NCBI GenBank assembly: GCA_018240595.1
Contig: JAFEFL010000043.1
Coordinates: 62,001 to 126,000, forward strand
DNA: 64,000 bases
Source: Pseudomonadota bacterium
Lineage (GTDB): Bacteria; Pseudomonadota; Alphaproteobacteria; Rhizobiales; Xanthobacteraceae
Reading direction: 5' to 3'
Each line of letters begins with the position of its first letter. The stretch's first letter is position 1. The position numbers and the translations under genes are program-made. Shown here piece after piece: positions 1-8,235 of the stretch. The notes beneath the pieces were generated by a model. It did not search any database and was not told where the DNA came from. It worked only from the letters and a program-made list of their open reading frames with translations.

Positions 1-1209
1 GAGCCTGCGGTCGATGGCGGCGAGCGAGGTCGCGTTGACGTAGACGATCATGCCGTCGACCGTCAGAAGCCCCTGGTTCAGATAGGATGTCTCAAACACG
101 GTGCGCAGGTTCTTCTCGCTCTGTTGGAAGTCGGCGGTGCGGTCGGCGACTTCGCGCGCCAGCTTCTGGCGATACTCCTGTTCGGCGCGCAACGTTTCGG
201 CTTCGGCGCGCACGCGTTCGATATGCGCCCAGGAGCGCTCCGTGACTTCCGCGAGCAGAGCCAATTCGTCGGCGGTCCAGACGTGCGGATCCTTGTGATG
301 GATCGCCATCAGCGCGGTGAGCCGGCCTTCCTTGACCAGCGGCATGCAGATCGTCGAACTGATGCCGATCGACTGGAATGTTGCCGCCTCTTCCGGCGCG
401 AGTTCCCGCAGGTTGTCGTTGATGATGAGCGGCCGCCCGGCGTGCAGATCGTTCACGGCGCGCTTGCCGAAATCCGCCAGGCTGTAGTGGCCGAGGATAT
501 GCATCGCCCCCGGCGCGGCCCAATCGCCGCGAATGGTGAAGCCGTCCTGGTCTTCATCCATATCGGCATAGGCGCAGTTCGATACGCCGAGATGTTCGCC
601 CGTCATCCGCGTCGTGACCTTCATCACCGCATCGGCATCGCGCTCGGCGGCGGTGGCCTTCGACAGTTGATCGAGAAACTTCAGCCGCGCTTCGTTGGCG
701 CGAAGCTGGCGCTCCATCTTCACTCGCTCGGTGGTTTCGACGACGATGGCGATGATGCCGATGGGCTTGCCGCCCTCGCCGATGACCGGCGAATAGTCGA
801 GGTTCATCCACACGGGCTCGAGCACGCCCCGGCGCTGCAGCGCCAGCTCCTGGTCCTGATATGACAAGGTGCCGCCGGACAGGCCCACCTTCATCACGTT
901 ATCGTTGAAGTCCGCGACTTCCGGCCAGCCCTTGCGCACCTCGGAGCCGAGCAGTTCCGGATGCCGCCCGCCGGCGAATTCGGAATAGGCATCGTTGTAG
1001 ATCATGATGCCCGCTTCACCCCACAGCGTCACGATGGGAACGGGCGAACGCAGGATCAGGCCGACGGTGGTCTTGATCGAGGTCGGCCAGAACACGATGG
1101 GGCCAAGCGGCGTCCGCGACCAGTCGAAGCCGGCAATGATGGCGCCGAGGACCCCGCCCCCGGCCAGAAATGCCTCTGCCGACCCTGCATTCTGGGTGCC
1201 GATGACCAT
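1..1209 (-). CDS. PAS-GAF-PAS sensor protein, probably a histidine kinase (C-terminus outside window)
   Basis: This gene is cut by the left edge, so only the first 403 residues are visible. I read the frame directly from the minus strand. It begins with a family-typical FDWSRTPLGP stretch, then a PAS-like domain (about 55-165, with IYNDAYSEFAGG), a GAF-like domain (about 185-320, with ICMPLVKEGRLTALM), a charged coiled-coil linker and the start of a second PAS domain (about 365 on). This arrangement is usual in rhizobial soluble hybrid or HWE-type histidine kinases that sense small ligands or redox, but no kinase core is visible, so kinase activity is inference. I chose the ATG at 1209. The frame stays open upstream to a TTG at 1383, inside the 3' end of the neighbouring secreted-protein gene, and a longer form is possible. 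Confidence 0.8.
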   Translation of the reverse strand, partial: MVIGTQNAGSAEAFLAGGGVLGAIIAGFDWSRTPLGPIVFWPTSIKTTVGLILRSPVPIVTLWGEAGIMIYNDAYSEFAGGRHPELLGSEVRKGWPEVADFNDNVMKVGLSGGTLSYQDQELALQRRGVLEPVWMNLDYSPVIGEGGKPIGIIAIVVETTERVKMERQLRANEARLKFLDQLSKATAAERDADAVMKVTTRMTGEHLGVSNCAYADMDEDQDGFTIRGDWAAPGAMHILGHYSLADFGKRAVNDLHAGRPLIINDNLRELAPEEAATFQSIGISSTICMPLVKEGRLTALMAIHHKDPHVWTADELALLAEVTERSWAHIERVRAEAETLRAEQEYRQKLAREVADRTADFQQSEKNLRTVFETSYLNQGLLTVDGMIVYVNATSLAAIDRRL

Positions 1210-1336
1210 CGAACTGCCATACCCCGACCACGGCGCCGGCGGATCCGGCGTCCCGAAGGCACGCCGGTACCGGCCCTCGCTCCAAAGCCTGAAAACCTCA
1301 AAGGTTCCATCGGGATGGTCGGCAGCAGGGGATGGC

Positions 1337-1639
1337 TCAGGGCGTCGGCGTTCGTCCGGCGCGGTCGGGCCTGACCGAATCAACGGCCATGCCGCTTTCG
1401 AACGGCACCTGGCCGGCGGCACATTGTTCGTAGAAGTCGTCCCACTCCTCGCGCTCGACATGAACGCCGCGCACCCAGCCGAGCTTGAAGCAGTCGTCAT
1501 AGGTCGGCGCACGGGACGAACTCTGGACCGACGGGCTCGCGCTCGAAGGATGCCAAGTCTGAACGTACGAGTCCTCGCCAAGGCAAGGGGTAACGATACC
1601 CGCCGTCATGGCAATGACGGCCAAGGTCAGGCAGCGCAT
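1337..1639 (-). CDS. Small secreted protein, 100 aa, unknown function
   Basis: The product has a clear Sec signal peptide (about residues 1-21, ending after TPCLG), then a short mature domain with YDDCFKLGWVRGVH and a second cysteine in FYEQC. The two cysteines could form a periplasmic disulfide. Similar small exported proteins occur in Bradyrhizobium-like genomes without an assigned role. A GGAG lies 7 bases before the ATG. It is transcribed in the same direction as the downstream sensor gene and ends about 130 bases before that gene's chosen start, so the two may share a transcript. Function is not recognised. Confidence 0.7.
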   Translation of the reverse strand: MRCLTLAVIAMTAGIVTPCLGEDSYVQTWHPSSASPSVQSSSRAPTYDDCFKLGWVRGVHVEREEWDDFYEQCAAGQVPFESGMAVDSVRPDRAGRTPTP

Positions 1640-1868
1640 GTCTGGCTCCGAGACGCCCCCAAGATCGAGCAGCGGTCACGCTCTGCCGTTTGTCTAACCG
1701 GCTCAGGCGATCACGCCGCTTTCGCCGTGAAAACTAGGAGGCGGCAGCGCACGTGAAACGACAAAAGGTTCTTTAATAAATGCCGCGCGGCGTAGCGCCG
1801 GCGTAGATGCAGCATAGCGGCGGCGTAGATGCCGCGTAGCCGCGCCATAAACCGGTTTGGATGCGGAA
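1640..1868. repeat. Intergenic stretch with repeated GGCGTAG units
   Basis: This non-coding gap lies between the threonine-synthase-like gene and the small secreted protein gene. GGCGTAG occurs at 1789, 1800 and 1822, with a related CGCGTAG at 1833. The units are irregularly spaced, so this is not a clean tandem array. No convincing terminator was seen. The promoter of the small secreted protein should lie at 1640-1720. Confidence 0.4.
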
Positions 1869-3116
1869 TTACAGCGCCGCGTAATCGATCGGCTTATGGC
1901 GATCGAGCTTCTTTTCGATCTTCGGCAGCGGGTACTTCAGGCCACTGGCGCAATTGAACAGCACGACGCGGTCGCTCTTCTTGACGCGGCCGTCGGCCAG
2001 CGCCTGCTTGTAGGCGGCGTAGGTCGCCGCCCCCTCCGGGCACAAGAGGAACCCCTCCTCGCGGGCCATCTCGTCGAGCGCTACTTCGATGGCCGGATCC
2101 TCGACCGCGATGGCGAAGCCGCCCGACTCGCGCACGGCCCGCAGGATCAGGAAGTCGCCAACCGCCTGCGGAACGCGGATGCCCGACGCGATCGTGTGCG
2201 CGTTCTCCCAGCGCGGCGCGTGCTCCTTGCCTTCGTCGTAAGCCTTGACCATCGGCGCGCAGCCGGCCGCCTGCACGGCGATCATGCGCGGGCGCTTGGA
2301 GCCGATGAATCCGATCTTCTCCAGTTCGTCGAACGCCTTCCACATGCCGATCAACCCGGTGCCGCCGCCGGTCGGATAGAAGATCGCGTCGGGGACGTCC
2401 CAGCCGAGCTGTTCGGCGAGTTCGAGCCCCATCGTCTTCTTGCCTTCGATGCGGTACGGCTCCTTCAAGGTCGAGGTGTCGAACCAGCCGACCTTGGCCT
2501 TGCCCTCGCCGACGATCTTGCCGCAGTCATCGATCAGGCCGTTGACGCGGGACACCCTGGCGCCCTGCAGCGCGATCTCGGAAACGTTCACTTCCGGCGT
2601 ATCTTCCGGACAGAAGATCGTGGTCTTGATGCCGCAGTGCGAGGCGTAGGCGGCGAGCGCCGCGCCGGCATTGCCGTTGGTCGGCATCGCCATGTGCCGG
2701 ATGCCGAGCGCTTTCGCCATCGACACCGCCATGACGAGGCCGCGGGCCTTGAACGAGCCGGTCGGCAGCCGCCCCTCGTCCTTGACCAGGATCTCGCCGC
2801 CGCCGAACTTTTTCGCCAGTTTCGCCATCGGCACGATCGGCGTCATGACCTCGCCGAGACTGACGATGTCCTGCTTGCGCCGCACCGGCAGCAGTTCGCG
2901 GTAGCGCCACAGATCGGCCGGCCGCTGCGCCAGTTTGTCCTTGGTCAGCGCCTGCTTCACGCCGGAAAGGTCGTAGCGCACCAAAAGCGGCTTGCCGGCG
3001 CGCGACAGGTTATGGACCTGATCGGCCTCGTGGCGCTCGCCGGTCATCGAACATTCCAGATGCGTGACGAAGTTCGGCAGGTCGGCCGTCAGATTGTCGT
3101 CGAAGCGCATCTGCAA
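1869..3116 (-). CDS. Threonine synthase-like PLP-dependent enzyme
   Basis: This 415-residue fold-type II PLP enzyme resembles threonine synthase, which converts O-phosphohomoserine to threonine. The PLP-binding lysine is K123 in GSFKARG, preceded by the substrate-loop sequence KDEGRLPTGS. A glycine-rich phosphate loop appears as GGGTGLIG, and the C-terminal part contains CPEGAA and the late NCASG segment. The N-terminal LECSMTG segment fits the short form with a degenerate zinc-ribbon-like start. It begins at an ATG behind GGGAG, 19 bases after the GtrA gene, so the two are probably co-transcribed. Many genomes carry paralogues of this type that act on other beta- or gamma-substituted amino acids, so I do not assign thrC. 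Confidence 0.82.
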   Translation of the reverse strand: MQMRFDDNLTADLPNFVTHLECSMTGERHEADQVHNLSRAGKPLLVRYDLSGVKQALTKDKLAQRPADLWRYRELLPVRRKQDIVSLGEVMTPIVPMAKLAKKFGGGEILVKDEGRLPTGSFKARGLVMAVSMAKALGIRHMAMPTNGNAGAALAAYASHCGIKTTIFCPEDTPEVNVSEIALQGARVSRVNGLIDDCGKIVGEGKAKVGWFDTSTLKEPYRIEGKKTMGLELAEQLGWDVPDAIFYPTGGGTGLIGMWKAFDELEKIGFIGSKRPRMIAVQAAGCAPMVKAYDEGKEHAPRWENAHTIASGIRVPQAVGDFLILRAVRESGGFAIAVEDPAIEVALDEMAREEGFLLCPEGAATYAAYKQALADGRVKKSDRVVLFNCASGLKYPLPKIEKKLDRHKPIDYAAL

Positions 3117-3135
3117 ACTCCCGTGCGGGCGACAG

Positions 3136-3591
3136 TTATTCGGCGGTCTCGCGCTTCCTGAAGACGACGAAGTGCGACAGCGAGAAATTCACGGCGAAGG
3201 AAACGAAGATCGCCACCAATTTGCCGCCCCAGGCCGGGATGTGCGCGAGTTCGACCATGCACCACACCGTGAGCGTATTGGCGAGGAAGCCGGCGAACTG
3301 CGACAGCGCGAAACCGAGATAACGGTCGAAGGCCAGCTTGCGGCCGGATTCGGTGGCGAAGGTGATGGTCGAGTTCATCACGTAGGAGCCGCTCACCGCC
3401 ACGATCCAGGCCATTGTATTGGCGACGATGATCGGCAATCCCAGATAGTAGTAGGCCAGGGAGAAGACGGCGAAGTCTATCGCGGAGTTGACGACACCGA
3501 TTAGCGCGAAGCTGACGGCCTTCAGCGCCACGGCGCGCTCGGCCCAGGCGGCACGCAGTCTTTCACGGAGGTTCTGTAGCGGCTCAATCAT
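3136..3591 (-). CDS. GtrA family membrane protein
   Basis: The protein has 151 residues and four predicted transmembrane helices (about 22-45, 50-75, 90-112, 120-142), the usual GtrA/DPMS1 size and topology. GtrA proteins are thought to flip polyprenyl-phosphate-linked sugars or to support their glycosyltransferases. A strong site (AAGGAGGCGGC) precedes the ATG. The gene is divergent from a GtrB/DPM1-like glycosyltransferase starting at 3724, the classical functional partner of GtrA, with a promoter gap of 132 bases between them. Confidence 0.9.
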   Translation of the reverse strand: MIEPLQNLRERLRAAWAERAVALKAVSFALIGVVNSAIDFAVFSLAYYYLGLPIIVANTMAWIVAVSGSYVMNSTITFATESGRKLAFDRYLGFALSQFAGFLANTLTVWCMVELAHIPAWGGKLVAIFVSFAVNFSLSHFVVFRKRETAE

Positions 3592-3723
3592 GCCGCCTCC
3601 TTACCATCTCGAACCGCCAAGGTCTTGTCCGAAAAGGCGGTTCCGGGCGCGGTACCGTGGCGCGCGGCATGGCGACAAGGCCGCCACCATGCGCTATAGA
3701 TCGCGCCTTGAGCGGAGGATTGC

Positions 3724-4791
3724 GTGCCTAAATCGCCGGCAAAAACCACCAAATCGGCCAGCCGGGCCGGCCAGACCAAGCGCGGACGGGCCGAACCCAG
3801 GAGCGGACTGTCCATCGTCGTCCCGGTCTACAACGAGGCCAAGGGTCTGCCGGGCCTGCACGAGCGGGTCGCCGAGGTCGCGCGCTTCCTCAAGAGCAAA
3901 TACAACCTGCCCGTCGAGGTCGTCTATGTCGACGACGGCAGCCGCGACGGCTCCAGTGACGTGGCGTTGTCGCTGCCGGCGATTTCGCTCGACGTCCAGG
4001 TGGTTACCCTGTCGCGCAATTTCGGCAAGGAGGCCGCCCTGCTCGCCGGCCTCGACCATTGCCGGCTCGGCGCCGTCATGTTCATGGACGCCGACGGTCA
4101 ACATCCGCCGAGCCTGATCGAGACTTTGGTCGCACGATGGCTCGATGACGGGTACGACGTTGTCTACACCGCCAAGGCGCACCGCGAGAACGAGTCGCTG
4201 TTGCGCCGCACCGGCGTGCATTGGTTCTACTGGCTCTTGAATTGGCGCGCCCGCCTTAAGATCCCGGAAGACGCCGGCGATTTCCGCCTGTTGTCGCCGC
4301 GCGCCGCCGAAGCGCTGCGGCAGATGCCGGAGCGCAACCGCTTCTTCAAGGGCCTGTCGACCTGGATCGGCTTCAAGCAGGTCCGCGTCGATTACGAACC
4401 GGCCGAGCGCGAGCACGGCGTCACGTCGTGGAATATCTGGTCCCTGGTCGGGCTGTCGATCGAGGGACTGACCTCGTTCTCGGTGGCGCCGCTGCGCGTC
4501 GCCAGCCTGCTCGGCGCCATCATCGCGGCATCGTCGCTGCTGTTCGGTTTCTGGATCTTCCTGGAGACCGTGCTGTTCGGCGAGGACGTGCCCGGCTACC
4601 CGTCCATCGTCATCGGCATGATGGTGCTCGGCGGCGTGCAACTGATGATGATCGGCATTCTCGGCGAATATATCGGCAAGCTGCTGTCCGAAATCAAAGG
4701 GCGGCCGGTCTACTTCGTCGCCGAGCACAGCCTGAAGGAATTCAAGGAAGAAGACGCAGTGCCGCGCAGCACAACCCGCGCCGCCGAGTGA
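3724..4791 (+). CDS. GT2 polyprenyl-phosphate glycosyltransferase (GtrB/DPM1/ArnC-like)
   Basis: The 355-residue protein has a basic N-terminus and then a family 2 glycosyltransferase domain: VVPVYNEAKGL (about 32-43), VDDGSRDG (69-76) and the metal-binding MDADGQH (121-127). Two C-terminal transmembrane segments (about 255-285 and 292-322) match enzymes that load a sugar onto undecaprenyl phosphate at the inner membrane. I kept the GTG at 3724 because it lies about 6 bases behind GGAGGA. The stop codon overlaps the next gene's GTG start, indicating translational coupling with the deacetylase. The sugar cannot be read from sequence. Confidence 0.9.
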   Translation: MPKSPAKTTKSASRAGQTKRGRAEPRSGLSIVVPVYNEAKGLPGLHERVAEVARFLKSKYNLPVEVVYVDDGSRDGSSDVALSLPAISLDVQVVTLSRNFGKEAALLAGLDHCRLGAVMFMDADGQHPPSLIETLVARWLDDGYDVVYTAKAHRENESLLRRTGVHWFYWLLNWRARLKIPEDAGDFRLLSPRAAEALRQMPERNRFFKGLSTWIGFKQVRVDYEPAEREHGVTSWNIWSLVGLSIEGLTSFSVAPLRVASLLGAIIAASSLLFGFWIFLETVLFGEDVPGYPSIVIGMMVLGGVQLMMIGILGEYIGKLLSEIKGRPVYFVAEHSLKEFKEEDAVPRSTTRAAE

Positions 4792-5666
4792 GCGTGACTG
4801 CCTTGAGCAAACGGACCCGCCGCATCTGGCTCTGTGCCGACGACTACGGCATGGCGCCGGGCGTCAATGACGCGATCCGCCAGTTGATCGCGATGCGCCG
4901 TATCAATGCGACGTCAGTGATGACGGCGGCCGGCCATCTCGACCGCGACGAGGCCGACGCATTGATCGAGGCCAATGGCGACGGCAATGCGGCGATCGGC
5001 TTGCACGTCACGCTCACCGCGCCGTTCAAGCCGCTGAGTGCCAACTTTGCGCCGCTGCGTGGCGGCGCGTTCCTGCCGCAGGTCGACCTGATGCGCGCGG
5101 CGATGACGCGCCGGCTCGACGTCGAGATGCTCACGGTTGAGATCGCGACCCAGGTCGAGGCCTTCGTCGAAACCTTCGGCACCCTGCCCGCTTATCTCGA
5201 TGGCCATCAGCACGTGCAGTTGCTGCCCCAGGTGCGCGACGCCTTCCTCAAAGTCGCCGCCGAGACGGTGCCCGGTGCCTGGGTGCGGCAGTGCGGGCGG
5301 CCGCGCGGCGCGCGCCCGCTGCACGACCGCAAGGGCCTGATCATAGACATCCTCAATCTCGGCTTCCGCAACAAGGCGGCGCGTTCCGGCGTTGCCGCCA
5401 ACCCGGCTTTCGCCGGGGCTTACGACTTCAACCCGAAGGCCGACTTCACCCGCCTGTTTCCTCGTTTCCTGAAAGGCCTGCCGGATGGCGGCCTGATCAT
5501 GTGTCATCCAGGCTTCGTCGATGCCGAGCTAACCTCGCTCGACTCCCTGACGACACTGCGCGAGCACGAATTCGCCTTTTTCAGTTCCGATGCTTTTCCG
5601 GCCGTGCTCGCCGCCCACGGCGTGGCCCTGATCGACCCCTCTGGCGCTCGCGGCGGCGCTGCCTAG
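4788..5666 (+). CDS. ChbG/HpnK-type (YdjC family) carbohydrate deacetylase
   Basis: The 292-residue product belongs to the YdjC/ChbG/HpnK family, which removes acetyl groups from N-acetylated sugars such as diacetylchitobiose or hopanoid-linked GlcNAc. Metal and catalytic candidates are D18-D19 in CADDYG, H73 in GLHVTL, and H140/H142 in DGHQH, plus a late MCHPGF motif. The start is the GTG in the GTGA overlap with the glycosyltransferase (4788-4791); a second GTG at 4794 is possible. Coupling to a polyprenyl glycosyltransferase and a nearby GtrA suggests it acts on a lipid-linked amino sugar. Confidence 0.85.
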   Translation: MSVTALSKRTRRIWLCADDYGMAPGVNDAIRQLIAMRRINATSVMTAAGHLDRDEADALIEANGDGNAAIGLHVTLTAPFKPLSANFAPLRGGAFLPQVDLMRAAMTRRLDVEMLTVEIATQVEAFVETFGTLPAYLDGHQHVQLLPQVRDAFLKVAAETVPGAWVRQCGRPRGARPLHDRKGLIIDILNLGFRNKAARSGVAANPAFAGAYDFNPKADFTRLFPRFLKGLPDGGLIMCHPGFVDAELTSLDSLTTLREHEFAFFSSDAFPAVLAAHGVALIDPSGARGGAA

Positions 5667-5708
5667 ATCTTCTCTGCGCATCGCCATGCGCGCCGATGGA
5701 GGAAGGTT

Positions 5709-6470
5709 ATGACGCCGCAGGAACGCCAGTTGATCGACGACCTGTTCGACCGGATCGCCAAGCTCGAGATGGGACCGCGCGATCCGGATGCCGAACGCGC
5801 CATCGCCGCCGGGGCGCAACGCGCGCCGCACGCGCTTTACGCGCTGGTGCAGACGGCGCTGGTCCAGGACGAAGCCTTGAAGCAGGCCGAAGCGCACATC
5901 CGCGAACTCACCGGCGCCGGCGCCCCGGCGGCCGGCGGCGGCTTCCTCGATTCCATGCGCAGCGCGCTCGGCCGCGGCTCGGTGCCCAGCGTGCCGCAGG
6001 CCGGCGCTGCGGCATCCGGCAACGCACCCGACGCACGCTGGAACAGCGGCGGCGCCCTGCCGCAAGGCGGCGCGCCGCAATACGCGCCGCAACCGCAACC
6101 CGCCTCGCCGTTCAACGCGGCGCCGCAAGGCGGCGGCGGTTCGTTCCTTGGCACGGCCGCCTCGACCGCGGTCGGCGTCATTGGTGGTTCGCTGCTGTTC
6201 AATGCCCTCGGCGGCATGTTCGGCGGTCATCGCGGCGGCAGCGCCTTTGCCGATGTGCCGCGCGACCAGGGCTCGGGCAATCCCTGGGGCGGCAACGACA
6301 ATGCGGCGGGCAGCGACCTGTCGCGCGATGCCGGGCTCGGCGATGTCGGTGGCAATGATCGCCGCGCCGGTCTGTTCGACGATGGCGACAGCGACAATGC
6401 CGGCGACTATGACCTCGCCGACAGCGGCGATGGTGGCGACTTCGGCGGCGGCGACTCCAGCGACGCCTGA
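5709..6470 (+). CDS. DUF2076 domain-containing protein
   Basis: The protein opens with MTPQERQLIDDLFDRIAKLE, the characteristic helical start of DUF2076 proteins of alphaproteobacteria. A linker rich in Ala, Gly, Gln and Pro (about 80-140) and a hydrophobic segment (about 142-165, VGVIGGSLLFNALGGMF) follow. The tail is very rich in Asp and Gly (190-253). The family is described as periplasmic or membrane-associated with unknown function. A strong GGAGGAAGG site precedes the ATG. It converges with the L,D-transpeptidase gene with only 3 bases between the stop codons, leaving no room for a separate terminator. Confidence 0.85.
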   Translation: MTPQERQLIDDLFDRIAKLEMGPRDPDAERAIAAGAQRAPHALYALVQTALVQDEALKQAEAHIRELTGAGAPAAGGGFLDSMRSALGRGSVPSVPQAGAAASGNAPDARWNSGGALPQGGAPQYAPQPQPASPFNAAPQGGGGSFLGTAASTAVGVIGGSLLFNALGGMFGGHRGGSAFADVPRDQGSGNPWGGNDNAAGSDLSRDAGLGDVGGNDRRAGLFDDGDSDNAGDYDLADSGDGGDFGGGDSSDA

Positions 6471-6473
6471 GCT

Positions 6474-7334
6474 CTACATCACCACGACCTTGGCGCCGAC
6501 CTTGACGCGTTCATAGAGGTCGATGACGTCGGCATTGCGCATTCGGATGCAGCCCGACGAAACATTGGTGCCGATGGTCCAAGGTTCGTTTGACCCGTGG
6601 ATGCGGTACAAAGTCGAGCCGAGATACATGGCGCGCGCGCCGAGCGGATTGGTCGGCCCGCCTTCCATGTGGCGCGGCAGGTAGGGCTGGCGCTGCAGCA
6701 TCTCCTCGGGCGGCGTCCAGTCCGGCCATTCCTTTTTCGCCGAGACGTGATGCGTGCCCGCCCACATGAAGCCGGGCCGGCCGACGCCGACGCCGTAGCG
6801 CAGCGCTCGCCCGTTCGGCTCGACCAGGTAGAGAAACTTGTTCGGCGTGTCGATGACGATCGTGCCGGGCGCCTCCGAGGTCTGGTAGACGACTTCCTGC
6901 TTCTCGTAGATCGGATTGATCGGATAGTTTTGCGGCTGCAGCGCTTCGCCGCCGGCCGGACCGGCGCTGGCATAGACCTGCTGCACCGGCGCCTGCGGCG
7001 CGGCGTAATACTGCTGCTGCGGCAGCGGCGCATAACCCTGCTCGCGGTCGCCGCCGCCATTGCCGAAGATCGCTTCGATGAAGCCGCCGCCCATTTCATT
7101 GCGCATGGGTTGCGGCCGCGCGACGACGACCATTTGTGGCGTCGCCGGGCGCGGCTGCGCCGCAACGCGGCGCGGCGCCGGTGCGGCCTGATATTGCGGC
7201 ACGGCGTAATATTGCTGCGGCTGGTAACCCTGCGCGTAAGGCTGCGCCACGTAATACTGCTGAGCGTCGGCAGGTGCCGCGCCTGCCGTGAACGCCAAAA
7301 GCGCCGAGCCAATCAGGAAGAAACGCTGCCGCAT
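6474..7334 (-). CDS. L,D-transpeptidase (YkuD domain), secreted
   Basis: A signal peptide (about 1-24, cleavage after PADA) leads into a low-complexity linker of about 90 residues rich in Gln, Tyr, Ala and Pro. The YkuD catalytic domain (about 155-286) ends with the active-site block HGSN...VSSGCIRM, where the cysteine is the nucleophile. These enzymes make 3-3 crosslinks in peptidoglycan or anchor proteins to it. The Gln/Tyr-rich linker may help it span or bind the wall. The 5' leader carries a short (CA)n run just before the start (about 7345-7356). Confidence 0.92.
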   Translation of the reverse strand: MRQRFFLIGSALLAFTAGAAPADAQQYYVAQPYAQGYQPQQYYAVPQYQAAPAPRRVAAQPRPATPQMVVVARPQPMRNEMGGGFIEAIFGNGGGDREQGYAPLPQQQYYAAPQAPVQQVYASAGPAGGEALQPQNYPINPIYEKQEVVYQTSEAPGTIVIDTPNKFLYLVEPNGRALRYGVGVGRPGFMWAGTHHVSAKKEWPDWTPPEEMLQRQPYLPRHMEGGPTNPLGARAMYLGSTLYRIHGSNEPWTIGTNVSSGCIRMRNADVIDLYERVKVGAKVVVM

Positions 7335-7608
7335 TACGTTTACTCACACACACACAAGAAAAGGGCGTCGCCCGCTCGCGGACCTTCAATCAAGCATCGA
7401 ATGGTAAATCAGGTCGAACGCGCGCGAGGTTCGCGCCACCCGGCAGCGCCCTTCGTTCGGCTAACGTTTATTTTGCGTAAAACTGAAAACGACGTGGTTA
7501 ATCATTGGTTGCCGTGCCGAGTGCAAACTTCGACGTATTGCATCGCCGCAACGTCACGTTAATTGGCCATGCGTTAAACGTTATGGCGAACGGGAAGAGA
7601 GACACGTC
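7335..7608. promoter_or_regulatory. Divergent promoter region between the L,D-transpeptidase and CheZ-like genes
   Basis: This 274-base gap is more AT-rich than the flanking genes, especially around 7465-7585, and must contain both divergent promoters. No operator or ncRNA was recognised. A GGGAAGAGAG Shine-Dalgarno sequence stands before the GTG at 7609. Confidence 0.4.
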
Positions 7609-8229
7609 GTGCAACGCAAGGCCTTCCGGATTGAATCGATGTTGACCGGGCGGCGGGCGGATCTCGACGCCGCCGCATCGCCGGCGCCGCGTCCGAACGG
7701 CGCGCGACCGTCTCATGCCGACGCGTCGGACCTTCGGGCCGAGCTCGAATTCGTCCGCAGCGCGATCGCGCGCCACCGGCAGGACATCAATACGTTGCGC
7801 GGCGACGCCAATGATCGCCGCTTCTCGCGCGCCGCCGCGGAACTCGGCGCCGCGGTCGACGACATGCGTAATGCGACCAATCAGATCCTCAATCTCGCCG
7901 AGACCGCGGACGACAGCGCGCGCGCCCTAGCCGCCAGTTTGAAGGACGATTACAAGCGCGGTCTCGCCCAGGAAATCCAGGATCAGATCGTGAAGATTTA
8001 CGAGACCTGCAATTTCCAGGACATCACCGGCCAGCACATCACAAAGGTGATCGGGCTCCTGAGCGCGATGGAAGGGCAGCTCGACACCATCCTCGCCCGC
8101 TTCAACGGCACGCAGGATGCGGCGCTGCCACCGCCCCACGCTAACAGCGATGCGTTGCTGAACGGGCCGAAACTCGCCGGTGACACCGGTCACGCCACCC
8201 AGCAGGACGTCGATCGCATTTTCGGTTGA
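7609..8229 (+). CDS. CheZ-like protein phosphatase
   Basis: The 206-residue protein is mostly alpha-helical and carries the CheZ signature in CNFQDITGQHITKV (about 134-147). D138 and Q142 sit with the Asp-x3-Gln spacing used by CheZ to dephosphorylate phospho-CheY. The upstream helices (ILNLAETADDSARAL) match the CheZ four-helix bundle. The start is a GTG behind GGGAAGAGAG. No chemotaxis or flagellar gene is adjacent, so its response-regulator partner is unknown. Stand-alone CheZ-like proteins of this type are common in Hyphomicrobiales. It converges with the MFS gene, 6 bases apart. Confidence 0.8.
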   Translation: MQRKAFRIESMLTGRRADLDAAASPAPRPNGARPSHADASDLRAELEFVRSAIARHRQDINTLRGDANDRRFSRAAAELGAAVDDMRNATNQILNLAETADDSARALAASLKDDYKRGLAQEIQDQIVKIYETCNFQDITGQHITKVIGLLSAMEGQLDTILARFNGTQDAALPPPHANSDALLNGPKLAGDTGHATQQDVDRIFG

Positions 8230-8235
8230 GCGCGT

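Noticed and set aside
7345..7356. (CA)n run in the L,D-transpeptidase leader as a phase-variation repeat
   Set aside because: The run is short (about six units), lies outside the coding frame, and no evidence suggests length variation.
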